Shown one piece after another: positions 9,221-17,305 of a DNA stretch of 64,000 nucleotides. How positions within the stretch are numbered: position 1 is the first letter of the stretch; every line of letters starts with the position of its first letter. The stretch is from the NCBI GenBank assembly GCA_029261355.1, contig JAJDBM010000052.1:1-64000 (forward strand). The letters are read 5' to 3'. Both the position numbers and the translations under genes were made by a program. The DNA comes from Nitrospirales bacterium. Lineage in GTDB: Bacteria; Nitrospirota; Nitrospiria; Nitrospirales; UBA8639. The notes beneath the pieces were generated by a model that saw only the letters and a program-made list of their open reading frames with translations, made no database searches and was not told the DNA's origin.

Positions 9221-9253
9221 GTGGAGGAGTTTTCTTAAAGAAAACCCCTCCAC
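9221..9253 (-). terminator. Hairpin between the RRM and desaturase genes
   Basis: Bases 9221-9236 and 9238-9253 form a 16-bp stem with one mismatch (GTGGAGGaGTTTTCTT on the plus strand). It follows the stop of the RRM gene on the minus strand. It has no clear U-tract, so it may act as an attenuator or RNA-stability element and not a full terminator. Confidence 0.5.
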
Positions 9254-9279
9254 ATTCACTTACTATATTCGACAAAGAG

Positions 9280-9615
9280 TTAGAATCGGCTTCCGCGACC
9301 ACCGCCACGATTACCACCGCCTCCGCCTCCGCCAAATCCACCACCACCACCACCACCGGTTCGAGGAGCCATTGGTTTGGCTTCGTTCACGGTGAGGGTT
9401 CGTCCACCCATTTCGGTGGAGTTCAAAGCGGCAATAGCAGCTTCAGCTTCTTCTGAGGTGGCCATTTCTACAAAACCAAATCCTCGCGACTGGCCAGTAA
9501 ATTTGTCCGTAATGACTCGTGCTGATTCTACAGTACCGTGCTCGGCGAATAACGCCTCCATCTCAGCTTCAGTCGCGGAATACGGCAAACCACCCACATA
9601 AATTTTTGAACCCAT
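9280..9615 (-). CDS. Single-RRM glycine-rich RNA-binding protein
   Basis: This encodes 111 residues. One RNA-recognition motif spans about residues 1-80 with RNP2 KIYVGGLP and RNP1 RGFGFVEM, followed by a glycine-arginine tail of about 25 residues (GGGGGGNRGGGRGSRF). This architecture matches the bacterial and cyanobacterial Rbp proteins, many of which are cold- or stress-induced and act on mRNA. AAAGGAGG precedes the ATG. Gene length and motif spacing are normal for the family. The targets cannot be inferred from sequence. Confidence 0.93.
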   Translation of the reverse strand: MGSKIYVGGLPYSATEAEMEALFAEHGTVESARVITDKFTGQSRGFGFVEMATSEEAEAAIAALNSTEMGGRTLTVNEAKPMAPRTGGGGGGGFGGGGGGGNRGGGRGSRF

Positions 9616-9989
9616 TGAGGTTCCTCCTTTAAAGTAAAGATCTTGACATTGCTTTGAGCTGGAGAAGATAAAATTTCTGGAAGGGGTAGGCCGCGGACGC
9701 GAGAATTGAGGCGACTCTGGTCAGACTTCCGGTTAGACTCCCGGGCAAAACAACATCGGTTAATGGACCTGCATTCGTTATCCCGTAATCATTAGGTCCC
9801 ATCTGATACGGTAGATTTAGCCTATCACAGCGTTTCATAAAAAGATACCAATTTCTTAGAGTTCTCTCAACTCTCTTACAAAAAAAAATCTCCCATAAAG
9901 TATAGATTTTATTGGCATATTCATTGCTAACCCACTGAGTGAAGGAGCTCTCGTCAAAATTCCCAATACCACTTGCTTAGGAGAAATCT
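9616..9989. other. Intergenic region between divergent genes
   Basis: These 374 bases separate the RRM gene (minus) from the FlaE-domain gene (plus). The part near 9840-9910 is AT-rich with an A-tract (9882-9890), possibly an IHF-type bend. A sigma-54 promoter sits at 9913-9928. The first 220 bases next to the RRM gene could form a long 5' leader. A 69-codon frame on the minus strand here has no ribosome site or recognisable protein and was not called. Confidence 0.5.
9913..9928 (+). promoter_or_regulatory. Sigma-54 (-24/-12) promoter for the FlaE-domain gene
   Basis: TGGCAT-N5-TTGCT matches the sigma-54 consensus, with GG at 9914-9915 and GC at 9926-9927 and exactly 10 bases between. It would start transcription near 9939, about 50 bases before ATG 9990. 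The sequence is nearly the same as that at 21260-21277, suggesting a common sigma-54 regulon. The activator is not identified. Confidence 0.7.
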
Positions 9990-11396
9990 ATGCATCAATT
10001 ACCTCAGTCAGCTTGCTTACGTGTCAACCACAGAACCGCGTTGACCTTTCTTTGCTTCATGGCCTTGTGTATATTTTCTACTGAATCTTCTGCTCTCGCC
10101 TTAACCAAGATTGAGCCCACAAACGACACAGCAAGCAATTCGTTGAATGCCCCACCCCCAACTACGATGGAAGCTCAAGCCACGACAATCGTCTCAATGT
10201 CTGGCAACCTTAGCGCCGGGGAGTACGTCAGAACGTTTAATATCGATGATCCAATCAATACCTCGGCCTTTAGTACTGGGTTCCAGATATTTGATTCACT
10301 TGGATTTGGACATGACGTGACCATGTATTTTACTAAGACTTCGGCTGTGAATAGTACGTGGCAATATAATATTATGGGGGTAGCCTCGGAGTTTACCGTC
10401 GTGGCAAGTTCGACATCCGCTGATGGGCTGAGTGACTTACTCGCAACAGGGACATTGGATTTTACCTATATGGGATTACTCGATACTGAAGGAACCCCAA
10501 CATATCACAATTCTGGCGACACTGGGTTGACCTTTACCAATGGAGCGGCACCGACCCTTTCGGCCGATCTCACCTTTAACTTTGGTACCAGTATTACGTC
10601 TGATGGTGGGGCTGGCACAGATGGAATGCATCAACAAGGAGGAGCTTCTGTCCTTCTTACACAAACACAAAATGGGTATGCCAATGGAGTACTGACTGCA
10701 TCCACCATTAATCAGGAGAGTGGCCAAGTGATTGGACGTTTTTCAAATGGACAAATTCGTATATTAGGCCAACTCAGTCCTACCATATTTGATATACCAA
10801 AAGGTAAGCGGGAACGTCGACAAAACAGGGAACGACGAAAGAAGCAAAACAGACGCAACGCGACCAATCCTGACACCGTCCAAGCCAAACAAAGTGGCGT
10901 CTGGACTGTTGGCCAACTCGGCACATGGCATGTCAAAATTGACAGCGATTACACCCAGCCAATGGCCGTGATGGATATGATGGCCGCCAAACAATCCCCC
11001 TGGGCAACGATGACAGGGTTTACGTTTGATGAGGGCCACAATAATGCCAAAACCGAAACGTTGACGATCCCAGAGAATCAGCGACTCGTCATTGAACACA
11101 TTTCCCTACTCAGTGACGCTGAGGGGCTATTAAAAAACTGGGACGACCAGAAAGTCACGGCCTCCATTCAGGTCATGCTGGATAATAAGCCCATCATCCA
11201 CCACATGGGAATTTCCGAGACATTCGTGACACGCTACCAAAGTGGGAAAAAACGCATCAAACAGGTGATCAGCGAGCCTATCCGCATCTATGCCGATCCC
11301 GACAGTCAAATCCAACTCCACATCGCACGAAGTTATTTCATTCACGAACAAACTGGGACCATTAGTCTCTCGGGCTATTTAGAACCGGTCATGTAA
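9990..11396 (+). CDS. Exported protein with orphan flagellar-hook FlaE (FlgE D2) domain
   Basis: This encodes 468 residues. A signal peptide covers about residues 1-36. Residues about 65-265 resemble the D2 domain of hook protein FlgE (Pfam FlaE): FQIFDSLGFGHDVTMYF, then a long beta-rich stretch, then the YANGVLTASTIN and FSNGQIRILGQ ending typical of hook proteins. The terminal rod/hook helices needed for flagellar export and assembly are absent. A very basic linker (about 271-290) leads to a C-terminal beta-rich domain (300-468) that I do not recognise. The protein seems to be a Sec-exported surface or periplasmic protein that reuses a hook domain. A sigma-54 promoter lies at 9913. Confidence 0.72.
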   Translation: MHQLPQSACLRVNHRTALTFLCFMALCIFSTESSALALTKIEPTNDTASNSLNAPPPTTMEAQATTIVSMSGNLSAGEYVRTFNIDDPINTSAFSTGFQIFDSLGFGHDVTMYFTKTSAVNSTWQYNIMGVASEFTVVASSTSADGLSDLLATGTLDFTYMGLLDTEGTPTYHNSGDTGLTFTNGAAPTLSADLTFNFGTSITSDGGAGTDGMHQQGGASVLLTQTQNGYANGVLTASTINQESGQVIGRFSNGQIRILGQLSPTIFDIPKGKRERRQNRERRKKQNRRNATNPDTVQAKQSGVWTVGQLGTWHVKIDSDYTQPMAVMDMMAAKQSPWATMTGFTFDEGHNNAKTETLTIPENQRLVIEHISLLSDAEGLLKNWDDQKVTASIQVMLDNKPIIHHMGISETFVTRYQSGKKRIKQVISEPIRIYADPDSQIQLHIARSYFIHEQTGTISLSGYLEPVM

Positions 11397-11668
11397 CTCT
11401 CGCCCCATCCTTTTCGAACATCACTCTTACTCTTGCGAGCTCGGTCCTGACCGGGCTCGCGTACAAATGACTTTCACGCCCGCCCAACACATGTTGCCCC
11501 ATGGGAAACTTCAAGATCTCACTCCTCGCAACTTCACCAATCAGAGATCAGCATACGTTTCGAGAAAATCACAGGACCCGTTTGTATCCAACCTTGTTTG
11601 ACAGAACTCTCTTAAAAGCATACCGTTTCACATGCATTTCTTTTCAATCTTTATCCAGGAGGTTTAAG
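11397..11668. other. Intergenic region before the CHRD gene
   Basis: These 272 bases hold a GC-rich dyad soon after the upstream stop (GAGCtcggtcctgaccggGCTC near 11438-11459), which could end the FlaE-domain transcript, and otherwise only the leader of the next gene. An in-frame extension upstream of ATG 11669 lacks a ribosome site. Confidence 0.4.
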
Positions 11669-12349
11669 ATGAGTAAGAAACATCGCATTCATACGTATGC
11701 CCTCTTAACATTCATTGGAGCCGTTAGTCTGCTCCTCACTATTGGATCGGTGAAGTCCGCTCAGGCCGTCTCCTTTACGGCCTTTCTCGATCGTGCTCAA
11801 GAAGTGGCACCTGGGGGAATGAGCAATTCACCACTCACTGGTTCAGCTCAACTAAAATTGGCGGAGACAGCTGGAATCTTTGCATTATCCTTTAACATTA
11901 CCTTTGACAGTGGCTTTGATTTCCAAAACTTTGGTGCAGCCAATCCCATTGGTGGAGAACTTGTCACAAACCTACATTTCCATAACAATGTTCGGGGAAT
12001 GAATGGCCCTGTCGTCTTCGGAATATTTGGCCCAAGTTCAGATCTCGATGGCGATACGATGGCTACGCTCAATGTCGACGGTACCACCACAGTTACGGGA
12101 GAGTGGGATCAAAATGAAGGTAATGCCGGAGCATCCCTGACTAACTTTATCTCTGCTTTGCAAAATGCAGGACCGGGTGAGGACGCCCCCCTTTATCTTA
12201 ACCTTCATAGCGAAAACGATCCGGCAGGCGTTATTCGTGGACAAGTTTCAGCTGTACCAGAACCAGGAACTCTTATGCTTCTTGGTAGCGGACTCTTAGG
12301 ACTCTCCGGCTACAACTGGATGCGACGTCTCCAAACCAAAAGACCATAA
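11669..12349 (+). CDS. CHRD-domain protein with PEP-CTERM anchor
   Basis: This encodes 226 residues from ATG 11669, chosen because AGGAGG lies 6 bases upstream. A signal peptide ends near AQA (about residue 33). A CHRD domain (about 34-195) has FTAFLDRAQEV at the start, LHFHNN in the middle and GVIRGQVS at the end. The C-terminus is a textbook PEP-CTERM signal: VPEPGTLMLLGSG, a hydrophobic stretch and a basic end. Such proteins are processed by an exosortase and linked to exopolysaccharide or surface layers. A strong hairpin terminator follows. Confidence 0.9.
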   Translation: MSKKHRIHTYALLTFIGAVSLLLTIGSVKSAQAVSFTAFLDRAQEVAPGGMSNSPLTGSAQLKLAETAGIFALSFNITFDSGFDFQNFGAANPIGGELVTNLHFHNNVRGMNGPVVFGIFGPSSDLDGDTMATLNVDGTTTVTGEWDQNEGNAGASLTNFISALQNAGPGEDAPLYLNLHSENDPAGVIRGQVSAVPEPGTLMLLGSGLLGLSGYNWMRRLQTKRP

Positions 12350-12375
12350 ACACATTCCACCTTATCCCTAGAACT

Positions 12376-12414
12376 CAAAGGCCTCCAAAGTGCAACAAGC
12401 TTTGGAGGCCTTTG
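12376..12414 (+). terminator. Strong hairpin terminator
   Basis: CAAAGGCCTCCAAAG at 12376-12390 and its perfect complement at 12400-12414 form a 15-bp stem with a 9-base loop just after the CHRD/PEP-CTERM stop. Only a short T-run follows. Confidence 0.8.
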
Positions 12415-12482
12415 CCATAGTAAAGCCAATTGACCAGATACAAATCATCATTCTCCTCGAACGGTAGTAGATCACCTTGATA

Positions 12483-12502
12483 TATACCTACTAGTTGGTA
12501 TA
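12483..12502. promoter_or_regulatory. TetR-type operator in the regulator's own promoter
   Basis: TATACCtACTAGTTGGTATA is a 20-bp palindrome with one mismatched pair. It fills the spacer between a TTGATA (12477-12482) and a TATACA (12499-12504), so bound repressor would block the promoter. Its core ACTAGTTGGT is repeated exactly at 13141-13150 in front of the thioredoxin gene. This indicates autoregulation. Confidence 0.75.
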
Positions 12503-12539
12503 CATTCTCAAGTACTACAGATAAATTGGAATTCATTCT

Positions 12540-13106
12540 ATGTTTAATCGAAAAGAACAAATACTCGATGTGGCCGAGGAGATTCTCCAAACTCAAAGCC
12601 TTAGCTCATTTAGTTATCAGGATTTGTCTGACAGAATTGGCATTAGCAAAGCTAGCATTCACCATCACTTTCCCAGCAAAGAAGAGTTGTGCCTGGCCTT
12701 AGTGACTCGACATCGTTCTTCCCTGACCACCACTCTAGAAACCATTACTCAAGAGCAAACGAACCCCATACAACAATTAGACGCCTACATGTTGCACGTT
12801 TCGCAAATCCTACAATCAGGAAGCAAAATCTGCCTCACAGGATCACTTCAATCGGAATACACATTACTCTCTAAAAATACTCAACAGGAATTGTCCAACC
12901 TTTGTAAATATGTTCATACCTGGCTCTCCAGAGTGCTCGCTGAAGGAAAGAAACAGAAAGTTATGGCATTTCCTGGAACGTCAGAAGACCACGCGTCTCT
13001 GATACAAGCAGCACTCCAAGGTGCATTACAACAGGCTCGATCTGAAAGCCCGAAACAATTCAATGCTGTCATTCGACAGATCAAAGTTCTACTCAAGGGA
13101 AAATAA
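12540..13106 (+). CDS. TetR/AcrR-family transcriptional repressor
   Basis: This 188-residue protein has an N-terminal helix-turn-helix (about residues 5-50; FSYQDLSDRIGISKASIHHH is the recognition unit) of the TetR type and a helical ligand-binding part behind it. The Cys in SKICLTGSLQSE and the length match the YxaF/AcrR-like TetR group that often responds to electrophiles or quinones. It probably represses itself and the downstream trx-qor-DUF5069 genes through the shared ACTAGTTGGT palindromes. The inducer is unknown. Confidence 0.9.
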   Translation: MFNRKEQILDVAEEILQTQSLSSFSYQDLSDRIGISKASIHHHFPSKEELCLALVTRHRSSLTTTLETITQEQTNPIQQLDAYMLHVSQILQSGSKICLTGSLQSEYTLLSKNTQQELSNLCKYVHTWLSRVLAEGKKQKVMAFPGTSEDHASLIQAALQGALQQARSESPKQFNAVIRQIKVLLKGK

Positions 13107-13136
13107 GACTTGACTTTTTATTTCCATGAATTATCT

Positions 13137-13150
13137 ACCAACTAGTTGGT
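13137..13150. promoter_or_regulatory. TetR-type operator before the thioredoxin gene
   Basis: ACCAACTAGTTGGT is a perfect 14-bp palindrome overlapping the downstream edge of a putative promoter (TTGACT at 13110, TATCTA near 13132). It shares its core with the palindrome at 12483-12502 in the tetR promoter, so one repressor probably controls both transcripts. Confidence 0.75.
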
Positions 13151-13183
13151 TTACATTTATTTATTTCGCAAACGGAGGACACC

Positions 13184-13531
13184 ATGACCCCAACCACACA
13201 AACATCCTATGTCACAATCACGGAAGATAATTTCCAAGAGGAAGTGATCCAAAACCCTCAGCCTGTTCTTGTGGATTTTTGGGCTGCTTGGTGCGGCCCT
13301 TGCCAAGCCATGAATCCTACCATCCAGGAACTGGCGCTCGAATTTAAAGGGGAATTATTGGTCGGGAAAATCAATGTCGATGAACAACCTACGCTTGCAG
13401 CACAATTTGGCATTCAATCCATTCCGACATTGTTGATATTCAAAAATGGTACAGTTGTTGATACTGTCATAGGAGCGGTTCCTAAAAAGGTCATCGTGAA
13501 TGCAGTCAATGCGGTTGTAACATCAACGTAA
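13184..13531 (+). CDS. Thioredoxin
   Basis: This 115-residue protein has the thioredoxin active site WAAWCGPCQ at about residues 31-39, the cis-proline IPTLLIFKNG, and normal family length. It is a cytosolic dithiol reductase. CGGAGGACACC precedes ATG 13184. It lies just after the TetR-type operator and starts a three-gene unit with a quinone-oxidoreductase-like gene and a DUF5069 gene. This is therefore probably an inducible stress thioredoxin and not the main housekeeping one. Confidence 0.95.
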   Translation: MTPTTQTSYVTITEDNFQEEVIQNPQPVLVDFWAAWCGPCQAMNPTIQELALEFKGELLVGKINVDEQPTLAAQFGIQSIPTLLIFKNGTVVDTVIGAVPKKVIVNAVNAVVTST

Positions 13532-13581
13532 CTTAGAACAACTCGGCTAGAGCCAATCATCAAGTTCACTTAGGAGGATTC

Positions 13582-14574
13582 ATGTACGCGTACCTCATTC
13601 GTCACTATGGCCCAGATGCACAATTTGAAGCGGCAGACATTCCTAAACCAAGCGTTCAGCCAGGGCATCTACTCATACAAGTGAAGGCCACTAGCCTAAA
13701 CCCTGTTGATTGGAAAATTCGGACACATGATCTGCCTATTGCCCCAGATCTTCCGGCGGTCTTACATGGAGATGTTGCTGGGATCGTCACGGAAGTGGGT
13801 GAAGGAATCACGACCTTTCAGGTAGGGGATGAAGTCTATGGCTGTGCAGGTGGCGTCAAAGGCCTGGGTGGAGCATTAGCCGAGTTTATGGTGGCTGATG
13901 CTCAGCTCATAGCCAAAAAACCTCAATCCATTGGATTTCGAGAGGCTGCAGCCCTTCCACTCGTCAGCATTACCGCTTGGGAGGGGCTCATTGATCGTGC
14001 ACGTGTTCAACCGAATCAACAGGTACTCGTACATGGTGCCACAGGTGGAGTAGGTCACATTGCCTTACAACTGGCCAACATTCATGGTGCCACAGTGGTC
14101 ACAACCGCCTCGACCAAAGCCAAAGCTGACATCGGATTGCGCCTCGGCGCCAAAGAAACAATTGACTATCGAAATGAATCTCCAGTGGACTACACCAACC
14201 GCATCACAGGGGGAAAAGGCTTTGACATTATCTTTGATACGTTGGGTGGCACCAATATTGATCGATCCTTCGAAGCCGCCGCCCATAATGGACAAGTCAT
14301 CACAATCGTCTCACACAGTACGCATGACCTTTCCCTCATGCATCAACGTGGGTTAACGCTTCATGTCGTCTTTATGCTGATTCCCATGCTGATCGGCCAA
14401 GGACGCGCACAGCATGGCAAGATCCTATCTAAGATTTCAGCATTGGTTGATGCTGGAGACCTCACACCCTTAGTTGACCCGAAGCGGTTTATGCTCGAGG
14501 AAATCAACGCAGCACATGACTATTTTGCGACAGGACAACATGTTGGAAAAATTGTGATTGAACATCCATCTTGA
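13582..14574 (+). CDS. Zinc-free medium-chain quinone oxidoreductase-like NADP reductase
   Basis: This 330-residue MDR-superfamily enzyme has an N-terminal GroES-like part (PVDWKIRTHDLP, VLHGDVAGIVTEVG) and the dinucleotide-binding motif HGATGGVGHIALQLA at about residue 153. The cysteines of zinc alcohol dehydrogenases are absent, placing it with QOR/zeta-crystallin enzymes that reduce quinones or enals with NADPH. AGGAGG precedes ATG 13582. It lies 50 bases after the thioredoxin in the TetR-controlled unit. The substrate is unknown. Confidence 0.92.
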   Translation: MYAYLIRHYGPDAQFEAADIPKPSVQPGHLLIQVKATSLNPVDWKIRTHDLPIAPDLPAVLHGDVAGIVTEVGEGITTFQVGDEVYGCAGGVKGLGGALAEFMVADAQLIAKKPQSIGFREAAALPLVSITAWEGLIDRARVQPNQQVLVHGATGGVGHIALQLANIHGATVVTTASTKAKADIGLRLGAKETIDYRNESPVDYTNRITGGKGFDIIFDTLGGTNIDRSFEAAAHNGQVITIVSHSTHDLSLMHQRGLTLHVVFMLIPMLIGQGRAQHGKILSKISALVDAGDLTPLVDPKRFMLEEINAAHDYFATGQHVGKIVIEHPS

Positions 14575-14630
14575 CAGTATTCTTCTTATAGCACTCAACA
14601 GGGACAGTCATATGCACGAAAGGATGAGAA

Positions 14631-15188
14631 ATGAAACCTGAACCTCAAATACACGACGACGAATCATGGATTGCTCAATTCACGAGTATTTATACAAAGG
14701 CGAGTACGAAGTTTTCAGATGGAATCCGGGGGGCTGACAGTTTGTTCACCAACGAGGACTCCACGTTCTTGAAATCTATCGGTGCAACAAATCAAGAAAT
14801 CTATGATTTCATCGAAGATTGGATTGAGGCTGGTGAGCCAGACCCAGAGTCTGTCTTAGGTGTTACAGCTATCCGAAGAGACTATTTTTTCCGTGAACAA
14901 GCAGGTATTCATTCAGAGACAACAATCTCAATGAAAGATCTTCCGTCAATGGGTGCCACCTTAGGCGGCTATCGCTGGCTGCCACGAATCATCGTAAAAG
15001 CCCAAGCAAAGCTGAAGGGAGAAATGCCGTCAGCACTCATGTATGGATGCGGAGGAGATCGCCCATTTCTGAAAGGTATAGGAATTAAACTGGACGAGTT
15101 CCTTCAGGTCGTGAGGCAAGCCAAAGACAATACACAAGAAATTCTCGACTACGTGAAACTCAGGTCTTCCGGACCTACCGCATCCTAA
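14631..15188 (+). CDS. DUF5069-domain protein
   Basis: This encodes 185 residues. The C-terminal half has the DUF5069 pattern GGYRWLPRIIVKAQAKL, then FLKGIGIKLDEFLQVV and a final ILDYV. The N-terminal half (FTNEDSTFLKSIGATNQEIYDF) is helical. The function of the family is unknown. AAAGGATGAGAAATG gives a clear start. As the third gene of the TetR/thioredoxin/quinone reductase unit it is likely part of the same redox or electrophile response. Confidence 0.8.
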   Translation: MKPEPQIHDDESWIAQFTSIYTKASTKFSDGIRGADSLFTNEDSTFLKSIGATNQEIYDFIEDWIEAGEPDPESVLGVTAIRRDYFFREQAGIHSETTISMKDLPSMGATLGGYRWLPRIIVKAQAKLKGEMPSALMYGCGGDRPFLKGIGIKLDEFLQVVRQAKDNTQEILDYVKLRSSGPTAS

Positions 15189-15362
15189 AATACGAAAGTG
15201 GTCTTTGACTCTTTCCTTCCGTCGTCACTATGACTATTGAGAAGACCTTGCTCTTCATGCAATTTCCTTTGACAGAATTTGGCATCGATTTTATAATCGC
15301 ATCATCTTGCGTCAATCTAAACAAAAAGCTGCCATTATGTGTTGTCATGGTATGGAGAATTC

Positions 15363-16232
15363 ATGAAGAATCAATTTTACAAAGGACATGGGTTGGGTAA
15401 TGATTACATTGCCCTCGACCCATCACAGTTATCGTTTAAACTCACCCCACGGATCATCCGAACCATTTGCGACCGCAATTGGGGAATTGGCAGTGATGGG
15501 ATATTGGCCCTACACCAAACGCCAAAAGCAGATTTTGGGTTGCGCATCTATAACCCAGATGGCACGGAAGCTGAAAAGTCAGGAAATGGACTGCGAATAT
15601 TTGGTAACTATCTCTATGCCACACGAAAAACAAAAAAACGAGCATTCACCGTCCACACCAAAGGTGGGCTCGTCCACATTCACCTAGACATGAATGGCAA
15701 GGGACACGTGATCGGCGCAACCGTCGAAATGGGTCACGCATCGTTTCAACCCATTGCCTTACCATGCACGCTTCGTGTTCCTGAACTCATTCAGCAGCCC
15801 GTTAAGGCCGCCGGCCAATCTTTGCGATTCGTGGGAGTCAGCGTCGGCAATCCCCATTGTGTCGTCTTCCATGAAAAAGGAAAAACATGGACACGTGACG
15901 ACTTGCTAGAAATTGGACCGGAGCTTGAGAATCATACCATTTTCCCCAAACGCATCAATGTCCAACTCGCTGTGCCCATTGGACCAAAGGCTATTTCGAT
16001 ATTGATCTGGGAACGTGGCGCAGGAGAGACACAAGCCTCAGGGTCCTCCGCCTGTGCCGCTGCAAGTGCCGCAGTAAGGCTCGGATTAGTCAAGAGCCCC
16101 GTGACAGTGAAAGCACCTGGGGGAAAGCTCGAAATATCAGTCGATCCACAATACGATCTCACCATGAAGGGCCCCGTTGCTGAAGTTGCTCGAGGAACGT
16201 TCAGTGAGGCCTTTGTTCAAAATCTTCGCTAA
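15363..16232 (+). CDS. Diaminopimelate epimerase-family protein with Ser/Ser active site
   Basis: This encodes 289 residues from ATG 15363 (GGAGA upstream; a GTG at 15339 is less likely). It has the DapF double fold with GHGLGNDYIALD at the start and NPDGTEAEKSGNG and ERGAGETQASGSSACA in the two active-site loops. In true DapF both loops carry the catalytic Cys (CGNG and ACGxG); here both are Ser (residues 73 and 226). The family is clear, but the reaction may differ from LL- to meso-diaminopimelate conversion. It is a single gene with no lysine-pathway neighbours, ended by a bidirectional terminator. Confidence 0.82.
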   Translation: MKNQFYKGHGLGNDYIALDPSQLSFKLTPRIIRTICDRNWGIGSDGILALHQTPKADFGLRIYNPDGTEAEKSGNGLRIFGNYLYATRKTKKRAFTVHTKGGLVHIHLDMNGKGHVIGATVEMGHASFQPIALPCTLRVPELIQQPVKAAGQSLRFVGVSVGNPHCVVFHEKGKTWTRDDLLEIGPELENHTIFPKRINVQLAVPIGPKAISILIWERGAGETQASGSSACAAASAAVRLGLVKSPVTVKAPGGKLEISVDPQYDLTMKGPVAEVARGTFSEAFVQNLR

Positions 16233-16248
16233 TTATTCAGCCATATAT

Positions 16249-16281
16249 AAAAGCCCTCTGTGTGTTTCACAGAGGGCTTTT
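16249..16281. terminator. Bidirectional hairpin terminator
   Basis: AAAAGCCCTCTGTG at 16249-16262 pairs perfectly with 16268-16281 around a 5-base loop, with A- and T-runs on both sides. It lies between convergent genes (the DapF homologue and the Spondin_N protein) and can serve both. Confidence 0.9.
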
Positions 16282-16316
16282 ATGATTGATACGTGAAACA
16301 GAATATATCGTAAAAA

Positions 16317-17180
16317 TTACGAAGTAGTCTGTGTGGCTTTTCTCCAACGCCAACCAACTAAACCAACAAGTCCAGAGCCAAGCAGCAATAAGGTGGAAGG
16401 TTCAGGCACTGCCGCAGGCACAGAAGAGACACTGATACGCGCGACCTGATATCCAGACTCCGTAAAGTCACCACCTGGAAAAGCCTGTAAGATATTTCCC
16501 CCCGGGATAAAACCTAAATGAGACTCAACTGTTCCCCCTTCAGCGATACCCGTATTCGGGTCCATTTGCCCAAGAAATGCGGTATTCATAGGGACTTCAT
16601 CATTCACTTCTGTCCCGGCATCAAGAACCTGCGACCCTAGGACGAAAAAATCTGCCCCCACAAAATTTCCCATACCATCAAACAGCTCATGGATCAAAGG
16701 ATTGCCATTGGCGATAAAGGCATCATTCGATGGAATCACCATAGACGCATAACTAAAATACTGATTATTGCCAGCTTGAATATCAAATGTTTGACTGGTA
16801 GCCGTTTCTTGAGGATCAATCGGGCCTGGTAACCCGCTACTCACACCCAATACCGTCCCATCAACTCCACCATTACCACCAGCTGAGCTACTCCCAAAGT
16901 TGGAAGACACTGGACCGGTATCCCCGTCTTCGACTAATGACTCCAATCCAGCAGGTAGACCTGAGGCTCCTCCAATCGCAGTCCCTCGATCATATAAATC
17001 AAATGACCCGTCATGAAAACCTACCCACAATGGTGTGAGAAAAACCCCATTCGCAGGTGATAAGTTTTGAATCGTAACTTGAACCGAAAGGGCCCATACA
17101 AAAGAAGAAGTGAGAAGCACGCAACCGAAGGTACTGATGGCCACAGTCAATAATGCTCGCTTACCAATCACAGCTATCAT
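16317..17180 (-). CDS. Spondin_N-domain protein with PEP-CTERM anchor
   Basis: This encodes 287 residues from the ATG at 17180, chosen because AAGGAGGG precedes it. A signal peptide covers about residues 1-30. The body resembles the bacterial Spondin_N domain: VTIQNLSPANG, TPLWVGFHDGSFDLYDRG, GNNQYFSYASMVIPSNDAF. The C-terminus is a PEP-CTERM signal (VPEPSTLLLLGSG, then a hydrophobic and basic end). It is an exosortase-processed extracellular protein. The OmpR-like regulator gene lies just upstream on the same strand, 125 bases away. Confidence 0.9.
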   Translation of the reverse strand: MIAVIGKRALLTVAISTFGCVLLTSSFVWALSVQVTIQNLSPANGVFLTPLWVGFHDGSFDLYDRGTAIGGASGLPAGLESLVEDGDTGPVSSNFGSSSAGGNGGVDGTVLGVSSGLPGPIDPQETATSQTFDIQAGNNQYFSYASMVIPSNDAFIANGNPLIHELFDGMGNFVGADFFVLGSQVLDAGTEVNDEVPMNTAFLGQMDPNTGIAEGGTVESHLGFIPGGNILQAFPGGDFTESGYQVARISVSSVPAAVPEPSTLLLLGSGLVGLVGWRWRKATQTTS

Positions 17181-17305
17181 GATGATTGCCCTCCTTGAAG
17201 TGAACCGACATATGCAAACTGCTATCTCCAACTCATGACTCTAACTCGGAATCAAAAGTAATGCGACGCAAGTTTTGTAAGGTTTCTGTAAAGATTTCGT
17301 CTCGT

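Noticed and set aside
9629-9838. 69-codon minus-strand frame upstream of the RRM gene
   Set aside because: No ribosome site and no recognisable protein; it fits better as leader or intergenic DNA.
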